A stretch of 64,000 bases of DNA. It comes from Daucus carota subsp. sativus (lineage: Eukaryota > Streptophyta > Magnoliopsida > Apiales > Apiaceae). Below the pieces are notes generated by a model. It had not been told where the DNA came from. It did no database searches and saw nothing but the letters and a program-made list of their open reading frames with translations. The stretch is taken from NCBI RefSeq assembly GCF_001625215.2, contig NC_030387.2:34495606-34559605 (forward strand), written 5' to 3'. This document shows positions 21,951 to 33,856 of the stretch, one piece after another; positions within the stretch are counted from its first letter, which is position 1; each line of letters opens with the position of its first letter. The position numbers were made by a program, and so were the translations under genes.

Positions 21951-22589
21951 ATGCATAGTGGGATTAAGATTATAATAATCTTGACTGTTGTTTGCAGTCT
22001 TTTCTCTATGTCTGGTGCAAAACTTGTGGTTGCAACTTTTAGGGAAGATTTTAAAAGTGAGTATCATTATAAACAAATTTCCATATGATGAATATTCTCT
22101 TGTTCATATTTGGTTCTTTTTTATTATTAATTACATGCAGGCATGCAATTTTATGAGATAATCACATTTGCACAAATGTATATAACTATACGTTTGGAAT
22201 GTATTTTTATCTTTTATTATAGCATGTAACATTTTTTAACACATAATTTTCTACATGTTATCGGATCGGTATGTATAGAGACTAAATGCTTCGATCATGA
22301 TCTTGGAGCGGATCCAGATAAACCAACACATATGGTAGCTCTGAACAAAAAGATCTTTAAGAAAGAGATGTGCTACCAGTTTATGAAAGTTAAGTGTGTG
22401 GGTCCACCAAAATGCAAGTACGATGAAGATATTTATGTGGAGATTGTTGATGAGTGTACTTCCGACCAACTCCTCCAAGACCAAGATATTTGCCTACACA
22501 AATATGTTTTTGATACTATGGCAGATACTGTCAATAATCCTACTCGTATGATAGTTGATATTGCAGGGCCTTTCAAGGGTAATATGTGA
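21951..22589 (+). CDS. Small secreted barwin/EG45-like (double-psi beta-barrel) protein, 138 aa
   Basis: Two exons, 21951-22056 and 22279-22589, join in phase 1 (GTGAGT donor; TATGTATAG acceptor). The protein opens with a hydrophobic signal peptide (residues 1 to about 22, IIIILTVVCSLFSMSGA), so it should enter the apoplast. The mature part has six cysteines and the pattern YVEIVDEC followed by FDTMADTVNNPTRMIVDI. This resembles the central and terminal strands of EG45-domain, plant natriuretic peptide-like and expansin domain 1 proteins. No cellulose-binding domain follows. It is shorter than usual and lacks the typical N-terminal TATYY...C block, so it may be a diverged member. A TATA-like GTATATAG lies about 70 bases upstream. 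Family call is by motif memory; the exon model is firmer. Confidence 0.62.
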
Positions 22590-22651
22590 TTTGTTGTATG
22601 GTGATTAGTGGTTGTATGTGTACATAAGATTAGATCTTTGACTAATAATTA

Positions 22652-22961
22652 CTCCCTCCGTCAATGAATTATATACAGTTTCCTTTTTGGGACGTCCCAC
22701 CAATTGTATACATATCAAAAGTAGTAAACTTTTATAATATAAAACATCATTACACCAACTACATTCTTCCACTTTCGACATTCTATAATAATATAAACAT
22801 TATTACACTCACTACTTTCCTCCACTATCTCAAATCTATTATTAAATATAATTGGGTCCCGCCACTATACTCACTTTTCATCTAACTTTTCTCAATTTTT
22901 ACACAATTTCTTGGTCTCCGTGTCCCAACCATTTGTATACAAATGGCTGAGACGGAGAGAG
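22652..22961. mobile_element. Stowaway-like MITE
   Basis: TIRs CTCCCTCCGTC and GACGGAGAGAG with TA on both sides, 310 bp, non-coding. TA duplication and this TIR mark Tc1/Mariner-derived Stowaway elements. Confidence 0.85.
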
Positions 22962-23136
22962 TACATATTTTTGCATAATTTAATACATATGCGAAGGAAG
23001 ATATTGCAAATTTTTGTTATTAGAGTTTAGGGGCTAATATTAAAAGACTGAAAGGTAATAAAAACAACTTTAATTGATGAGAACCATTCAATCGAATTTT
23101 CTATATACTAATATAATGTTGTTAAATATCTAAATT

Positions 23137-23211
23137 TCATGAGCTCATGGGTTTATTCTGTGCGCACCCGAAGGATAGCGGCAACATGTTCTTACGTTAA
23201 AAAAATAAAAA
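23137..23211 (+). mobile_element. 5'-truncated SINE fragment with 9-bp target duplication
   Basis: 75 bp with CACCCGAAGGATAGCGGC and an A-rich tail, matching the 3' part of the SINE at 19040. It is flanked by ATCTAAATT (23128-23136, 23212-23220). The corresponding place in the duplicate at about 20290 lacks it, so it arrived after the segmental duplication. Confidence 0.75.
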
Positions 23212-23581
23212 ATCTAAATTACGAATTCCGTTAATAAATATTAAAATAAATTATTAATTTAAATAAAAAATAAAATTATTAAAAATCACAAGTTACATGC
23301 TATAAGCCTATATCATGATTAACCGCGAAATGAATAAAAATAAAATTGAAAATGAGATCATTTAACCTGACCAGTGAATTGGAACATGGGCTTGGTCATG
23401 ATAGGCCAGGCCTGTATGATAAATTCAAAGATTGAAAAATATTGAAATGGTCCAAACTGCTCAGTTCATTCTATTAAAATTTTTAAAAGAACGCTATAAG
23501 CTTGTGTAAGAACTAGGACAGAAAGCTTTCAGACCTAAATCCAAAAGAGGCGGCCGCCGCTAAACCAGATCCAAATCCACC

Positions 23582-24418
23582 ATGAATGTTCCACAAATCC
23601 AACAAGAAATACAAACAGAGAATGACAGTGACGAAGAAATTAACCCTTGTACTATGCTACTAATTGAACAACATCAAGAAAACAAGGAGCAAGACACAGA
23701 AGCAGCAGCAGCAAAAGATGAAGTACATGTAATAACACACCACCTCAATTCTATAAAATCGAACGTGGTGATTAGGCAGCTTCCTTCCCAAGGCATCTCC
23801 TTCAAGCTCTGGCCAGCCGCCTCCACTCTCGTTTCTCTACTCGATAATCATCGCAACGCCGCATTCTCAGCTCTATTCGACCACAAGCCACTCCGCATTT
23901 TGGAGCTAGGTTCTGGCACTGGTCTTGTCGGAATTGCAGCCGCCGCTATTCTCGGCGCTCATGTCACTGTCACGGATCTTTCTCGTGCAAGCCCTAATCT
24001 CCAATTCAACGTGGAAGCGAATTTGAAGACGATTGGGGTGAATGGAGGACACGTGGAGGTTGCTGCGATGGCGTGGGGCAATGATGAGGAGATGGAAGCG
24101 GTTAAGAACAAGGGAGAGTATGATGTCATCATGGGGTCTGATTTGGTGTATCATGATCACCTCTACGAGCCGCTGCTGCGCGCATTGAGATTCTTTATGT
24201 TGGGTGATGAGGTGGACAAGGAGAGAGTGTTTGTGATGGCGCATTCCAAGAGGTGGAAGAAAGAGAGTGTGTTTTTCAAGAAAGCTTATAAGGAGTTTGA
24301 TGTTAAGGTTTTGCATAGAGATGATCCGTGTGACGGAGATAGAATTGGGATTCTTGTATGCACTTTTGTTGCGAAGAACAAAAACAAAAAGAACATACAA
24401 GTGTTAGGATGCGAATGA
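23582..24418 (+). CDS. METTL21-like (Methyltransf_16) lysine methyltransferase, 278 aa
   Basis: A single-exon gene, complete from ATG to stop. The first 45 residues are acidic and glutamine-rich and probably disordered. A seven-strand methyltransferase fold follows: SAM-binding motif I ELGSGTGLVGIAAA (108-121), an acidic strand end TD at 131-132, and the post-motif SDLVYH (186-191) that marks the METTL21/Methyltransf_16 group. Relatives methylate lysines in proteins such as Hsp70, VCP or eEF1A; the substrate here cannot be told. Start chosen because the ATG lies in a CCACCATG context and matches the first ATG of the duplicate. A broken copy lies 3 kb upstream. The basic tail (KNKNKKN) is unremarkable. 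Confidence 0.87.
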   Translation: MNVPQIQQEIQTENDSDEEINPCTMLLIEQHQENKEQDTEAAAAKDEVHVITHHLNSIKSNVVIRQLPSQGISFKLWPAASTLVSLLDNHRNAAFSALFDHKPLRILELGSGTGLVGIAAAAILGAHVTVTDLSRASPNLQFNVEANLKTIGVNGGHVEVAAMAWGNDEEMEAVKNKGEYDVIMGSDLVYHDHLYEPLLRALRFFMLGDEVDKERVFVMAHSKRWKKESVFFKKAYKEFDVKVLHRDDPCDGDRIGILVCTFVAKNKNKKNIQVLGCE

Positions 24419-25952
24419 ACAATGCATATTATGAAATGAGTACCAAGTATCCTAACAAAATCATTTGAATTGATATTAAGCAGTCAAAACAGAGTCTAAG
24501 GTACATGTGAAACAGAGATGAGTCTACATCATTCGGTGCTTATTGATGCAGGTGAGGCTTCAAGTAGTTAGTCTAAAGTGATTAACCAAATTCTATGAAT
24601 CTCCCAAAGAACAGTTTAGCACTGAAACAGTCTAACTACTACACTGAATTACGATACTGCGTAACTTCTTGCTGAAATTTCGGTGAGTATCCAATTTTGT
24701 AGCATGATTTTCTAAATGCACAATTTACTCCTGCCAAAAATTATTAACCTTCTTACATGGCATTCTTGGTTTAAGTGGTTAACATCACTCATTAGTGTCC
24801 TGTGTGCGCCCTTTGTGTCAACAGAATCCGCACTCAGCCTCTGGTGCTATTCTGCAGGTCCTCCCACACAACTTCTTTTTTTCAAAGTGCATTTAGTTTA
24901 AGCCAATATTGAACCTGAAATGTTTCGGTTCGGTTGTAAAAATGCCAAAAAATTGACCATGAAGTTACATATATACTGCTACGAGAATTATGCGTAGTAT
25001 AACACGTTGGGTTGTGTTATTTCATACGACTTCTTGAAAATCAAGTTGGTTGTTTTTAGCCCCATAGTTTCTGGCTCGAGGGCCTTGAGCAAGTGTTCAG
25101 CAATCTGGAGTTTTTGCCTCGGGTCTGAGTCGGACATTGGTGCATGATTTCTATGTTCAGCAGTCCTGAATTTCTGACTGCTTAGGAACTGACTTGAAGA
25201 GACTTATTTATATACTTGGATATTTAAAAAGTTCGAATTTTCATAGTAGTCATGCGTGGGCATAGTCTTTGTTTCTTTTGCAAGCAAGAGAACCTTGTAT
25301 CGCCAACAAGGTGTTGGTATGGTGGTAGAGCTCTTATACCCCTTGCGGGAGGTCGGGAGTTGTATCTTTCCGCTGAACCATTAAGAAGATACTATGTTCC
25401 TTTTGCAATATAGGCAAGGACAGTGTGGTATTACAAAGTGCAGAGTGCTTATCCCATCCCGCAATGTATCCATGGTGATAAATGATAATTATCTTGATCT
25501 TGTAAAACGAAATGAGATTGTCACAAGGACAAGGAAAATTTCACACAAAACAGATGTATTAGAATTTTTAAATAAATCATCACGAAAGAAATTTCATAAA
25601 GAAATAAATAATATAAAACTATTTGAATTCTCCTAAATAAAAATATCAATATCATTCCATCCTTTTTATTTAATCCCCTGTGACCGCATAAAATTTGTTA
25701 AAAAACACATTTATTTTGCTCTTCCAACAACATTTGTTTTCAAAAGTCCTCACCTTTGAACAAAATTTTTAAATCCAGCTCTGGGTACCGACTTCGATTA
25801 TAATATTATATCCTCTTAATTTATGTTTCCATCATGTAGACGCTGTTGGACGCCTGGACCCATATTTCCGCAAGAAACGTTAGAGATAATATGCCTTACG
25901 TGATACACTCACTCTCCTCCCCACTTAACAATTATTTATCAGTTTGATATAA
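24419..25952. other. Intergenic region with a degenerate tRNA-like SINE trace
   Basis: No supported gene. At about 25310-25375 a stretch TGGTATGGTGGTAGAGC...GGTCGGGAGTTGTATC looks like decayed box A and box B of a tRNA-derived SINE. An 80-codon frame at 25394-25636 has no recognised homology. Confidence 0.4.
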
Positions 25953-27007
25953 GGCTTAAATATCTTTTTGCCATCGAAGTTTGACACCTTGTACCCATCA
26001 ACCACACATGTTCTAAAAAAGACGGTCCAACCATTAAAGTTAACGCTTTTGTATGTGTGGGCCATAATCAAAAAATATAAGGAAATTCGGCCGCGAGTAT
26101 GTTATCATCGTTATGAAAGAGAGTGAATAACATGTAAGGAGGGTAGCGAATAGGCTCAGAAAACATATATATAAACACATACACCCTTGCCTATATAATT
26201 ATATACACAAAATGAAAACAATCATAAACAATTATTAACTCGATTGATTTGCATGATATTTTGACAAGTCCTCACAAATTCTAATTTCTTTTTTGTACCC
26301 CAATTGTCATCGCTAGCTGTTTTGTTTGTTATGGAGATAAACTGTGTTTTTTGTTTTTCTAATAAAAATTTTGGTTCTATAAACTACTTATAATTACAAA
26401 GAAATTTTGCACCCCACTTTTTTAGATTTAAATTACCGAATTATTGAAATTTTGGTATTTTTATATTTCTGAAAATTTTTAAAGTGTATAAAAAGTTACA
26501 TAAGGTTATTTTAATTATTGTAATTTAAAAATAATTTTGAGCAATTATTTCTAAAAATAGAGAAATGATTTAAAACTATTATTTTTGCAAATATTACACA
26601 TTTGGAATTTTCAGAAATTTTAAAAAAAATAATTTTGAAATATATACTTGGACCATAAATTTAACTTCCAGTTGAAATAACTTTTATTATTAAAAAATGG
26701 GGTCCAATTCTTTTGTATATTATTTGTTAAATCAAAATGTTAATTTAAAAGAATAATAAATTTTTCTTCAAAATAAACAAATTAACTGGCGACTGGGGAA
26801 GTAGAAGGGACGTACAACAACTACAGAATACACACATGTGCATGAACCGCAAGTGACTTACACTCCTCCCGGTTTTCACTCGTGCAACTTGATTATGGTC
26901 GAAGTGCACATAACTGTAAACATCAGTGACGAAACCGTACGTGTTGATACTTCAATGGTCAGTGTGTATATCAGGTTAAACTTCGATGGCAAAAGTATAT
27001 TTAAGCC
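25953..27007. mobile_element. Non-autonomous Mutator-like element, 1055 bp
   Basis: The ends GGCTTAAATATCTTTTTGCC and its near-complement (GGCAAAAGTATATTTAAGCC) form about 30-bp inverted repeats that extend into the phrase CATCGAAGTTT. Perfect 9-bp duplications TTGATATAA flank them (25944-25952, 27008-27016). The interior is AT-rich without a transposase frame. Confidence 0.85.
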
Positions 27008-27016
27008 TTGATATAA

Positions 27017-28266
27017 TGGTCATATAATGTGCTTTCTTAGAACATTGTTTAACACTAATGATATTGTATATAATGTATGGTTTTGCTTTGTTTACCTACT
27101 TTTTTTTCGTTGGTTTCTAACGTGTGACCTATCTCGAGTTCGGGAGAGAATAGGAATCGAAATGTTCGACTCTATGATTAGCTGAGATTCATTCAACTTT
27201 TAAAACAATACTTTATAAAATATCATCAATAATAATGTATAAATAATTCATCTAATTTATTAGAAAGCACAACCTTTTTTTATTTATAGTTGAGCAACTT
27301 TATATTTTAATAATTAAAGACTGTTGCGTTTAACAGGGGGCATTTTAGGAATGTCCTGCGTCAATCATTATTTTGTTTATGTAAGCCTTTATTCCTATTG
27401 ACATAATATTAAGTTATCTTTCTTTTCTAAAGTTATCTTCTGCATAATATTTAAATTATTATATCTTGAATGAGTTCATTATTGCAAAGCTAGAGATATT
27501 TCTAAATAAGGTTGTTTCCATGTTCTTTTTATATGTTATTTTTTAAATAAAAAACATATTTGAAAGAAGTTAGGTGACTGGTTTGTTTACTTGCTTATCT
27601 CTAAAAAGTATATCAAATTTAATCAAGTTACTATATAAATCAGTCATATAATGAAGATAATATTTTTGTAAAAATTATACTAAAAGAAGAGAATAACAAA
27701 TTTTTAGATAAAAAATATTTAAAACATATGAAAAAGACGAGAGCCTCCCGAGTTTTTTCTTAAGATGGTTTAGATTCTTCACGGCTCACGCAAAGAAGTT
27801 GTAAATGGCAGTATATTTAAGCAAATTTGATCGGAAATATATTGATTTAACCTTGCAGAGTTTCATAGAAGTCTATATAACTAGTTTTTATTTCCCAATA
27901 TTCATTTTAGTAAGTTCTAAATTCATAGAGCAGTACTTACGGTTCAAAATATTCTTCAGTAAGCGAAAATCAACACAAAACTGGAACCGTTCGAGCATAT
28001 TTATCTTCACTAGGTATATGATTAAGAGCCATCTGTGGTCGACTGGTCGTGACTATAATGAAATGAATTGATTTGTCATATTATCACCTTGGTAGTTACC
28101 AGGTGGAACTAAGACAAGAAGTTGCTGTCAAAATAAAAGAGAGAAAAAGACACGGGATAAGAAGAAAAGACAAAAAAATAATAGGTTTCATAAGTTGCTT
28201 ACACGTTGAGGATATCTGCTTGTATGTAAGTTGTTGGTAAGCTAAAACTACCCTGTAATCCTCTTA
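27017..28266. other. AT-rich intergenic region
   Basis: No gene recognised. An 88-codon frame at 27805-28071 has no homology I can name and has the base composition of its surroundings. Confidence 0.4.
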
Positions 28267-28632
28267 GAGCAACTCCAATGCAATGCTATACTTGGTTCTA
28301 TTGCTATATTATAGCATCAAAAGTAAAAAAACCCAACTCCAAAGGGGTGCTATATTTAGATGCATCCATGCATAGATGCATCCTTGGTTCTATATTTGAA
28401 ACCAATGATGGATCCATCCATGTTGCCACATCAACTCCAAAGGGAAGAATTTGTTGAGATATTTAATAAAATTTATAGAAGATAGGTAAAAATTAATGAG
28501 TTGGTTAAATTTGAAACTAGTTATAGAACTTAGCATTGGAGTGCAAGTTTTATTTTAACACCAAAAAACACTTTTTGGTGCTATATTATAGTAATAGCAA
28601 TAGATATATAGCATCTAGCATTGGACTTGCTC
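28267..28632. mobile_element. Tourist-like (PIF/Harbinger) MITE with TTA duplication
   Basis: TIRs GAGCAACTCCAATGC and GCATTGGACTTGCTC enclose 366 bp, flanked by TTA on both sides (28264-28266, 28633-28635). The interior contains repeated TGCTATA and GATGCATCC phrases and no frame. Confidence 0.82.
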
Positions 28633-28897
28633 TTATAGTTTGACACCACTTTCCACCTCCACCAAAAATTATACTTGCACTGAAGCTAAAGACATGAGTC
28701 ATTGTTCTTGTTGATCACAGTAATCCAAGTAATAATTGTTTTTACTGTATGTTGGCCTGTCTGAATGTGAATCTGACCTGTGAAATATTTTTGGTTCTCA
28801 GGAAGAGATTTATCAGATGTATTTCAAATGTGAGAGTTATTGAACTTGCGCATCTGGACTAATTGCACATCGAGGAAGAATGGATATTTTGCAATTT

Positions 28898-29098
28898 GGG
28901 TGTTTAGATGGTAAATGGGAATAAGAATGAGGGGCCGGGAATGGTTATCCCAAGGGGCGTGGAAGGAATGTTTACCCACCAACTACATACGGAGTTCCTA
29001 TTCCATATCACAAAATAGCCATTTCAAATGCCAACACATGAGTTTGAGATTCCGATTCTCATGAAGCGGACTCCAATAATCATGAACCAGACACTCCC
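28898..29098. mobile_element. Possible short MITE with GGGTGTTT...-type ends
   Basis: Left GGGTGTTTAGATGG and right CCAGACACTCCC are imperfect inverted ends around about 200 bp rich in GGGAATGG and its complement. It resembles the element at 41394-41634. No clear target duplication. Confidence 0.4.
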
Positions 29099-30071
29099 TA
29101 AATATATGAAACATGTAGAAGGCTGTCACCTGGCTAAACAAAGTGAAACGAAACTAAGTGTTATATATCTGGTTACAGAAATGATCCAAATTATGATCAT
29201 CATATTCTGGTGGAGTGGTGGTTGTTGCTACCTTGCAGTTGTTGTACGTCACCTTCCAAGTTACAGGAATGAATTTCTCACCTACCTTTTTATAAACTTG
29301 TCGATCATTCGATGCATCATTAGATAATTCAATACTTTACTCCTTGACAGGTGCCAGTGAGCTGAATTGTGTTCGCTTACTGATGACTTCTGTTCATTTA
29401 TGATGCTAGATTTCCCGGAAAACCAGCTACAGTATATCCGATCTTGGTTGGCCTTTCACCGGTAGCCACAAGTCATCCACATTTTTGTCACATAAGTGCG
29501 TCCGGTCCTCCAAGGTCCAAGGCCTGTCAAAGCTGTCTTTAACCTGCTCATGGATAGATCAACTGATTTAAGGTCAAATTATAAAAATTAACAGAGCTTC
29601 TACATCTGTGATTGAGTCTATTATCTTCTTGTTAAATCTGATTTGAAAAGTTCAAGGAAGACAAATTCAATAGTTTGTCGTTCGTTCTAACTAGATTAAC
29701 CATCTCTTCGATTTTGTCCACTCAAAGATTTGTCAATTCCATATAAACCATTACTATTCAAGAAATCACAAGAAACCACTTCTGCTCTCGTACAAAAATA
29801 AGATAAAACAGAAGTACAAACTACTTTCTTTTCTAACTGAAACTCGAATTACAAAACTATAGGTTCATCTGTACAAGCTCAAAAACAAGACTTGAAATAT
29901 TACAAGCATGTTAACTAGTTAAACAAAAAGATAAAACCCTCAATTCATATCGAACATAAACTTGTATTCAACACAAATCACCACACCCAGCCCGATTCAA
30001 CTCAAATAGATCTACACAAAACTATACAAGTTGCGATTTGTTTGTTTGTTCACAAATAGATGCTTGAAGAT
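29099..30071. other. Intergenic region downstream of the kinase gene
   Basis: No gene recognised on either strand. The last 200-300 bases before 30072 probably form the 3' UTR of the minus-strand kinase gene. Confidence 0.4.
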
Positions 30072-31367
30072 TTATGATTGACAGTTATTTTCACCTTGCC
30101 AGCTCCAAACAATGTCTTTAAGCGCAGGCCTCGCGTCCTCCTCGCAGAACTTCTTATACTCCAACGTATCGCCAGCCGCTTTAGAGAATTCCACCACCGC
30201 TACCTCCGGTGCCACCTCGTACACCTCTGCCGTCACCGCCAATTTACCTTTTCTCCCCTCGCTTTCCCCTTCCATCTTCAACTTATATCCCTTACTCCAC
30301 ACTACTCTAAAATTAAACGTTTTCGCAACCGTTTCAAGTGTCGCCATAATCGTCGAACCTGAACACTTCGATGTAAACAAGGACCCTGATTTCCGTTTAT
30401 TCTCAAACAAATTCGACAAATCAAAACCCGATGACATCGATGAAATAAACTCGAATGCATTGTAAAAAGGCGGCGGCGATTTTGTGCGCGCAATTTCCTG
30501 TCCATCTTCAACTTGATCATCTAAAATAGGACACGAAATTGATCTAGTGAAGCCTTTCGAAAACCACGGTACTCTCATAATAGCCGAAATTGTAATTCTC
30601 CTAGCAGGATCCGCCACTAACAACTTCGATATAAGCCTTTTCGCTTCAGATGACATCCACGGAGGAAATTCGTATTCCGATTTAAATACTTTATTGTACA
30701 TCTTCATCATATTTTCATCCTGAAATGGCAAAAAACCAGCTAACAAAACATACAAAATTACCCCGCAGGACCAAATGTCAGCTTTCGCACCGTCATATCC
30801 TTTTCTCCGCAACACTTCTGGCGCAACATAGGCTGGAGTTCCGCACTGCGTGTGCAACAATCCGTCGTTCCTGAGCTGCTCAGGCAACGCGGATAACCCG
30901 AAATCGGAGACCTTGAGGTCTCCGTTTTCGTCTAACAGTAAATTCTCTGGCTTAAGGTCGCGGTGATAGACACCGCGACTATGACAATAGTCAACAGCGC
31001 TTATTAGTTGCTGAAAGTACTTTTTGGCGACATCTTCTTTGAGTCTACCTTTGGCGACTCTTGCGAAAAGTTCGCCGCCTTTGATATACTCCATAATGAA
31101 GAATATTTTCTGTTTCGTCGCCAAAACTTCTTTTAATTCGACGACGTTGGGGTGTCGGACCAAACGCATGACGGAGATTTCGCGTTGGATTTGATCCATC
31201 ATGCCTTCCTTCTTGACTTGATCTTTGTTGATGACCTTTATGGCGACGTTTTCAGAAGTGTCGATGTTTCGGCCATAATATACTTTGGCGAAAGTGCCTT
31301 GGCCTAGTAGCCTTCCCATCTCGTACTTGTGAAATATTATGTTTCGGCTCCCATTTTTGTGATCCAT
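30072..31367 (-). CDS. CIPK: CBL-interacting protein kinase (SnRK3/CIPK), intronless, 431 aa
   Basis: A serine/threonine kinase that decodes calcium together with CBL sensors at membranes and phosphorylates transporters and channels. Residues count from the ATG at 31367; the open frame continues upstream but without another ATG. Gly loop GQGTFAKV at 22-29, VAIK lysine K44, HRD at 135-137 (D137), DFG 155-157, APE 182-184. The activation segment has the CIPK pattern [16 protein letters not shown]. The regulatory part has the NAF/FISL motif from 303 ([20 protein letters not shown]), which binds CBL, then a PPI-like phosphatase-interaction region near 342-370. The N-terminal wording ([28 protein letters not shown]) and the lack of introns point to the CIPK5/CIPK25-like intron-poor clade, from memory. 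All catalytic residues are intact. Confidence 0.95.
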   Translation of the reverse strand: MDHKNGSRNIIFHKYEMGRLLGQGTFAKVYYGRNIDTSENVAIKVINKDQVKKEGMMDQIQREISVMRLVRHPNVVELKEVLATKQKIFFIMEYIKGGELFARVAKGRLKEDVAKKYFQQLISAVDYCHSRGVYHRDLKPENLLLDENGDLKVSDFGLSALPEQLRNDGLLHTQCGTPAYVAPEVLRRKGYDGAKADIWSCGVILYVLLAGFLPFQDENMMKMYNKVFKSEYEFPPWMSSEAKRLISKLLVADPARRITISAIMRVPWFSKGFTRSISCPILDDQVEDGQEIARTKSPPPFYNAFEFISSMSSGFDLSNLFENKRKSGSLFTSKCSGSTIMATLETVAKTFNFRVVWSKGYKLKMEGESEGRKGKLAVTAEVYEVAPEVAVVEFSKAAGDTLEYKKFCEEDARPALKDIVWSWQGENNCQS

Positions 31368-31560
31368 GTGCGCGAAAATTGAAGAAAACAAGAGGCTAGT
31401 TTTTTGAGTGGTGCTAAATTTGTTTGACTCAAATTGGGCTAGAGAGAATTGTCAATTATGAAGAGATGATGATGATTATTTGTGAACATGGAAAGAGGTT
31501 AGGAAAAGGTAATGAAATTGATGAGTCGAAAATGGAAACAAATGTCATATACTCGCTGTG

Positions 31561-31568
31561 TATATATA
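31561..31568 (-). promoter_or_regulatory. TATA box of the CIPK gene
   Basis: TATATATA about 195 bases upstream of the ATG on the minus strand, giving a leader of roughly 160 nt. Confidence 0.55.
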
Positions 31569-33289
31569 GCGCTGTGTAAAACTGAGGAGCTAGAATTTTG
31601 AAACAAACGATATTATTCTATTAGAGATTTTCTGGGCTTGCTTGGCTGGCTTAAAATTTCAATTTTTGCACTTATGAATCAGAAATAATTCACTTTTGTT
31701 GTTTATATTAGAAAAATATTATAAAAAAATAAGTTCTGATTTTTTAGTGAATTATTTTTAGTTTTAAAATTTAATTTCATACAAAAATGTATAGGACCAC
31801 TTAAAAAAAAATTATATTTGATAAATTATAAATGTTAAAAAATTGATTCAAATATATTAAATTAGACATTTTCGTTTTATAAATAATTTTTCTTATAAAT
31901 AATAAATTTTTTAAAAACTAGATCAAACAATCCTTTTGCATGGATTGACCTCTCTTGATTCCGTCATTCTGTATATAAACAACAAATTGTAGTTTGTTTG
32001 TATATATGAAAGGCGACAAATGTTAGTAGTAGTGGAGAGTGATAATTGAAGGGAGATGAATGAGTGGAGTGAGGGTTGTCGTGTTGTTAATGGAGGACAT
32101 AGTTTAGGTCTACTTTACAAGCGGCTTGTTCCCGCGGGCTGCAGAAAAGCATAATGGCCCGTGGTAACGTAAATATCTGAGATTTGTTAATAATTTAAAA
32201 GAAATACTCGTTTTGAATATTTGATTGATTTTAGGTGGTGGGACATTAGAATAATAGGTGTTAATGTGTTACTCCTCCGTCACGCGGCACGGACTTTAAT
32301 ACCCCTGTAAAGTATAGTGCTAAAACTTATTTTTAAGAGTTTTTTTTTCTGAATAAAAGTTTGAATATTATATTTTTATTTAAAAAAGAAAATTTTAAAA
32401 TAAGTTACAGAATTATATTTTATAAGAACGTAGAAGTCTGTGTGAGTAGTGAAAAGAAAAAGTATAGAATTAAACGGGAGTATTTGATTGGTTCTGAGCG
32501 AGGCCGACTTGTGACTTGCGTGCTTACGCAAGGACAAGGTGAGTCTTTTTTTTCTTTTTGGTTCCACACGCATGGGAACTTGAATTTTTGTTACGGAGCT
32601 TGATTTATGTCTTTTTTCCCCACACATTTTGTTTCCTTCCACTTATTTTACTCGTAATCAGAAATTCATCATTTATTCATTCATATTAGATAAGTTGATA
32701 ATTTTAAAATGTTTATATTATATTTATAAATTATTAATATAATTAGTACTTCATTTATTATATTAATTAATTTCGACAATAATTTTAGAAAATGAGTACA
32801 CAATCAATGAAACGTAAAGGACATTGTGAAAATACCAAAGGCGCCGAAGGGAAAATTGAAAGCTATGATTAATGTTAAAATGCATAGCGAGATGGAGGGA
32901 TTACTATATGCGTGGACCAACTGCAAACCAGATAAACAGTTCCTACCATGGATCACCTAAAGGAGTGAAGCTTCGCACACGACGATTAAAGCCCAACAGT
33001 TCAATATTACACAGGTTTGGAAACGGGAGAGTAGAGGAGCCCAAATCCAGCCCAGCTCCAGGCTCCTCTAACCCTCTTCTTCTGTAGCAAAGATAAGGTC
33101 CAAATGAACTTGAACTATTTGTTTGATCAAATAGTACCTTACAAGTAATATTTAATCAAATATAAGGCCCATCTCTTCCAGTCTATACTAAACTGAATGA
33201 CAATGCAGAATCAATTAGTAGTAGCGGTTTGGACCCAGCCCAGGGTGATAGAAGCTACGAGTCTACGAGGCTGAATCGCAAAATTACTA
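31569..33289. other. Intergenic region
   Basis: No gene recognised apart from a Stowaway-like element at 32272-32480. A 71-codon plus-strand frame at 32872-33087 has no homology I can name. Confidence 0.4.
32272..32480. mobile_element. Degenerate Stowaway-like MITE
   Basis: Starts TACTCCTCCGTCACGCGGCACGG and ends CGGGAGTA. The interior (CACGGACTTTAATAC, GTATAGAATTAAACG) is close to the element at 57677-57922. Confidence 0.55.
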
Positions 33290-33486
33290 CTCCCTCTTTT
33301 TTTTAATATATTACGTTTGACTCTTTGACACACACTTCTAAGTGTTTTGACCGAGTAGTTAAAAGAATTATCAAAATTTTAATTCACAAAAAAAATTATT
33401 AAAAAATATTAATTTTTACTAGACGGTCAACTCATCTAAAGTTACGTGCCCAAGTCAAGAGTGACCTATAAAAAAGCAGAGGGAAT
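33290..33486. mobile_element. Stowaway-like MITE, family B copy 1
   Basis: TACTCCCTCTTTTTTTTAAT at the left and a CAGAGGGAATA end. The interior shares ACGTTTGACTC, GTGTTTTGACC and GTGCCCAAGTCAA with copies at 35497, 36587 and 59277. Confidence 0.65.
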
Positions 33487-33552
33487 ATTAATACAGCAGT
33501 GACCACCGCATATGAGTTCAAAAAATTAGCAACTAATCATCATTAAGTATTA

Positions 33553-33856
33553 CTCCCTCCGTCCCTTTTTATCTGTCCATTTTGGAAAAAAAAACACATA
33601 CCAAGAAATAATTGATTGTATGAACTTTTTCATTAAATACTTCTAATTAATATCTTGAAAATGGTGGAATACCCCTACTTTATGTCTTGAAAACATGAAT
33701 TCAACCAAGTTTTAAATAAGTCAAGCCTTGAAAATTGAAATTATGGAGATATATTTGAAAAACTATCATTAAATTAGTTTTGAAAGTATAAATGGACATA
33801 TAAATAGGGACAAATTTTTACTTCCAAAGTGGACAGATAAATAGGGACGGAGGGAG
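33553..33856. mobile_element. Stowaway MITE, family C copy 1
   Basis: TIRs CTCCCTCCGTCCC and GGGACGGAGGGAG with TA flanks, 304 bp. Nearly the same sequence recurs at 36942-37243. Confidence 0.9.

Noticed and set aside
23906..24400. 164-codon minus-strand frame opposite the methyltransferase
   Set aside because: Shadow of a gene with clear SAM-binding motifs.
27805..28071. 88-codon plus-strand frame as a gene
   Set aside because: AT-driven composition, no recognised motif or context.
30078..30465. Plus-strand frames opposite the CIPK C-terminus
   Set aside because: Shadows of the conserved kinase frame.
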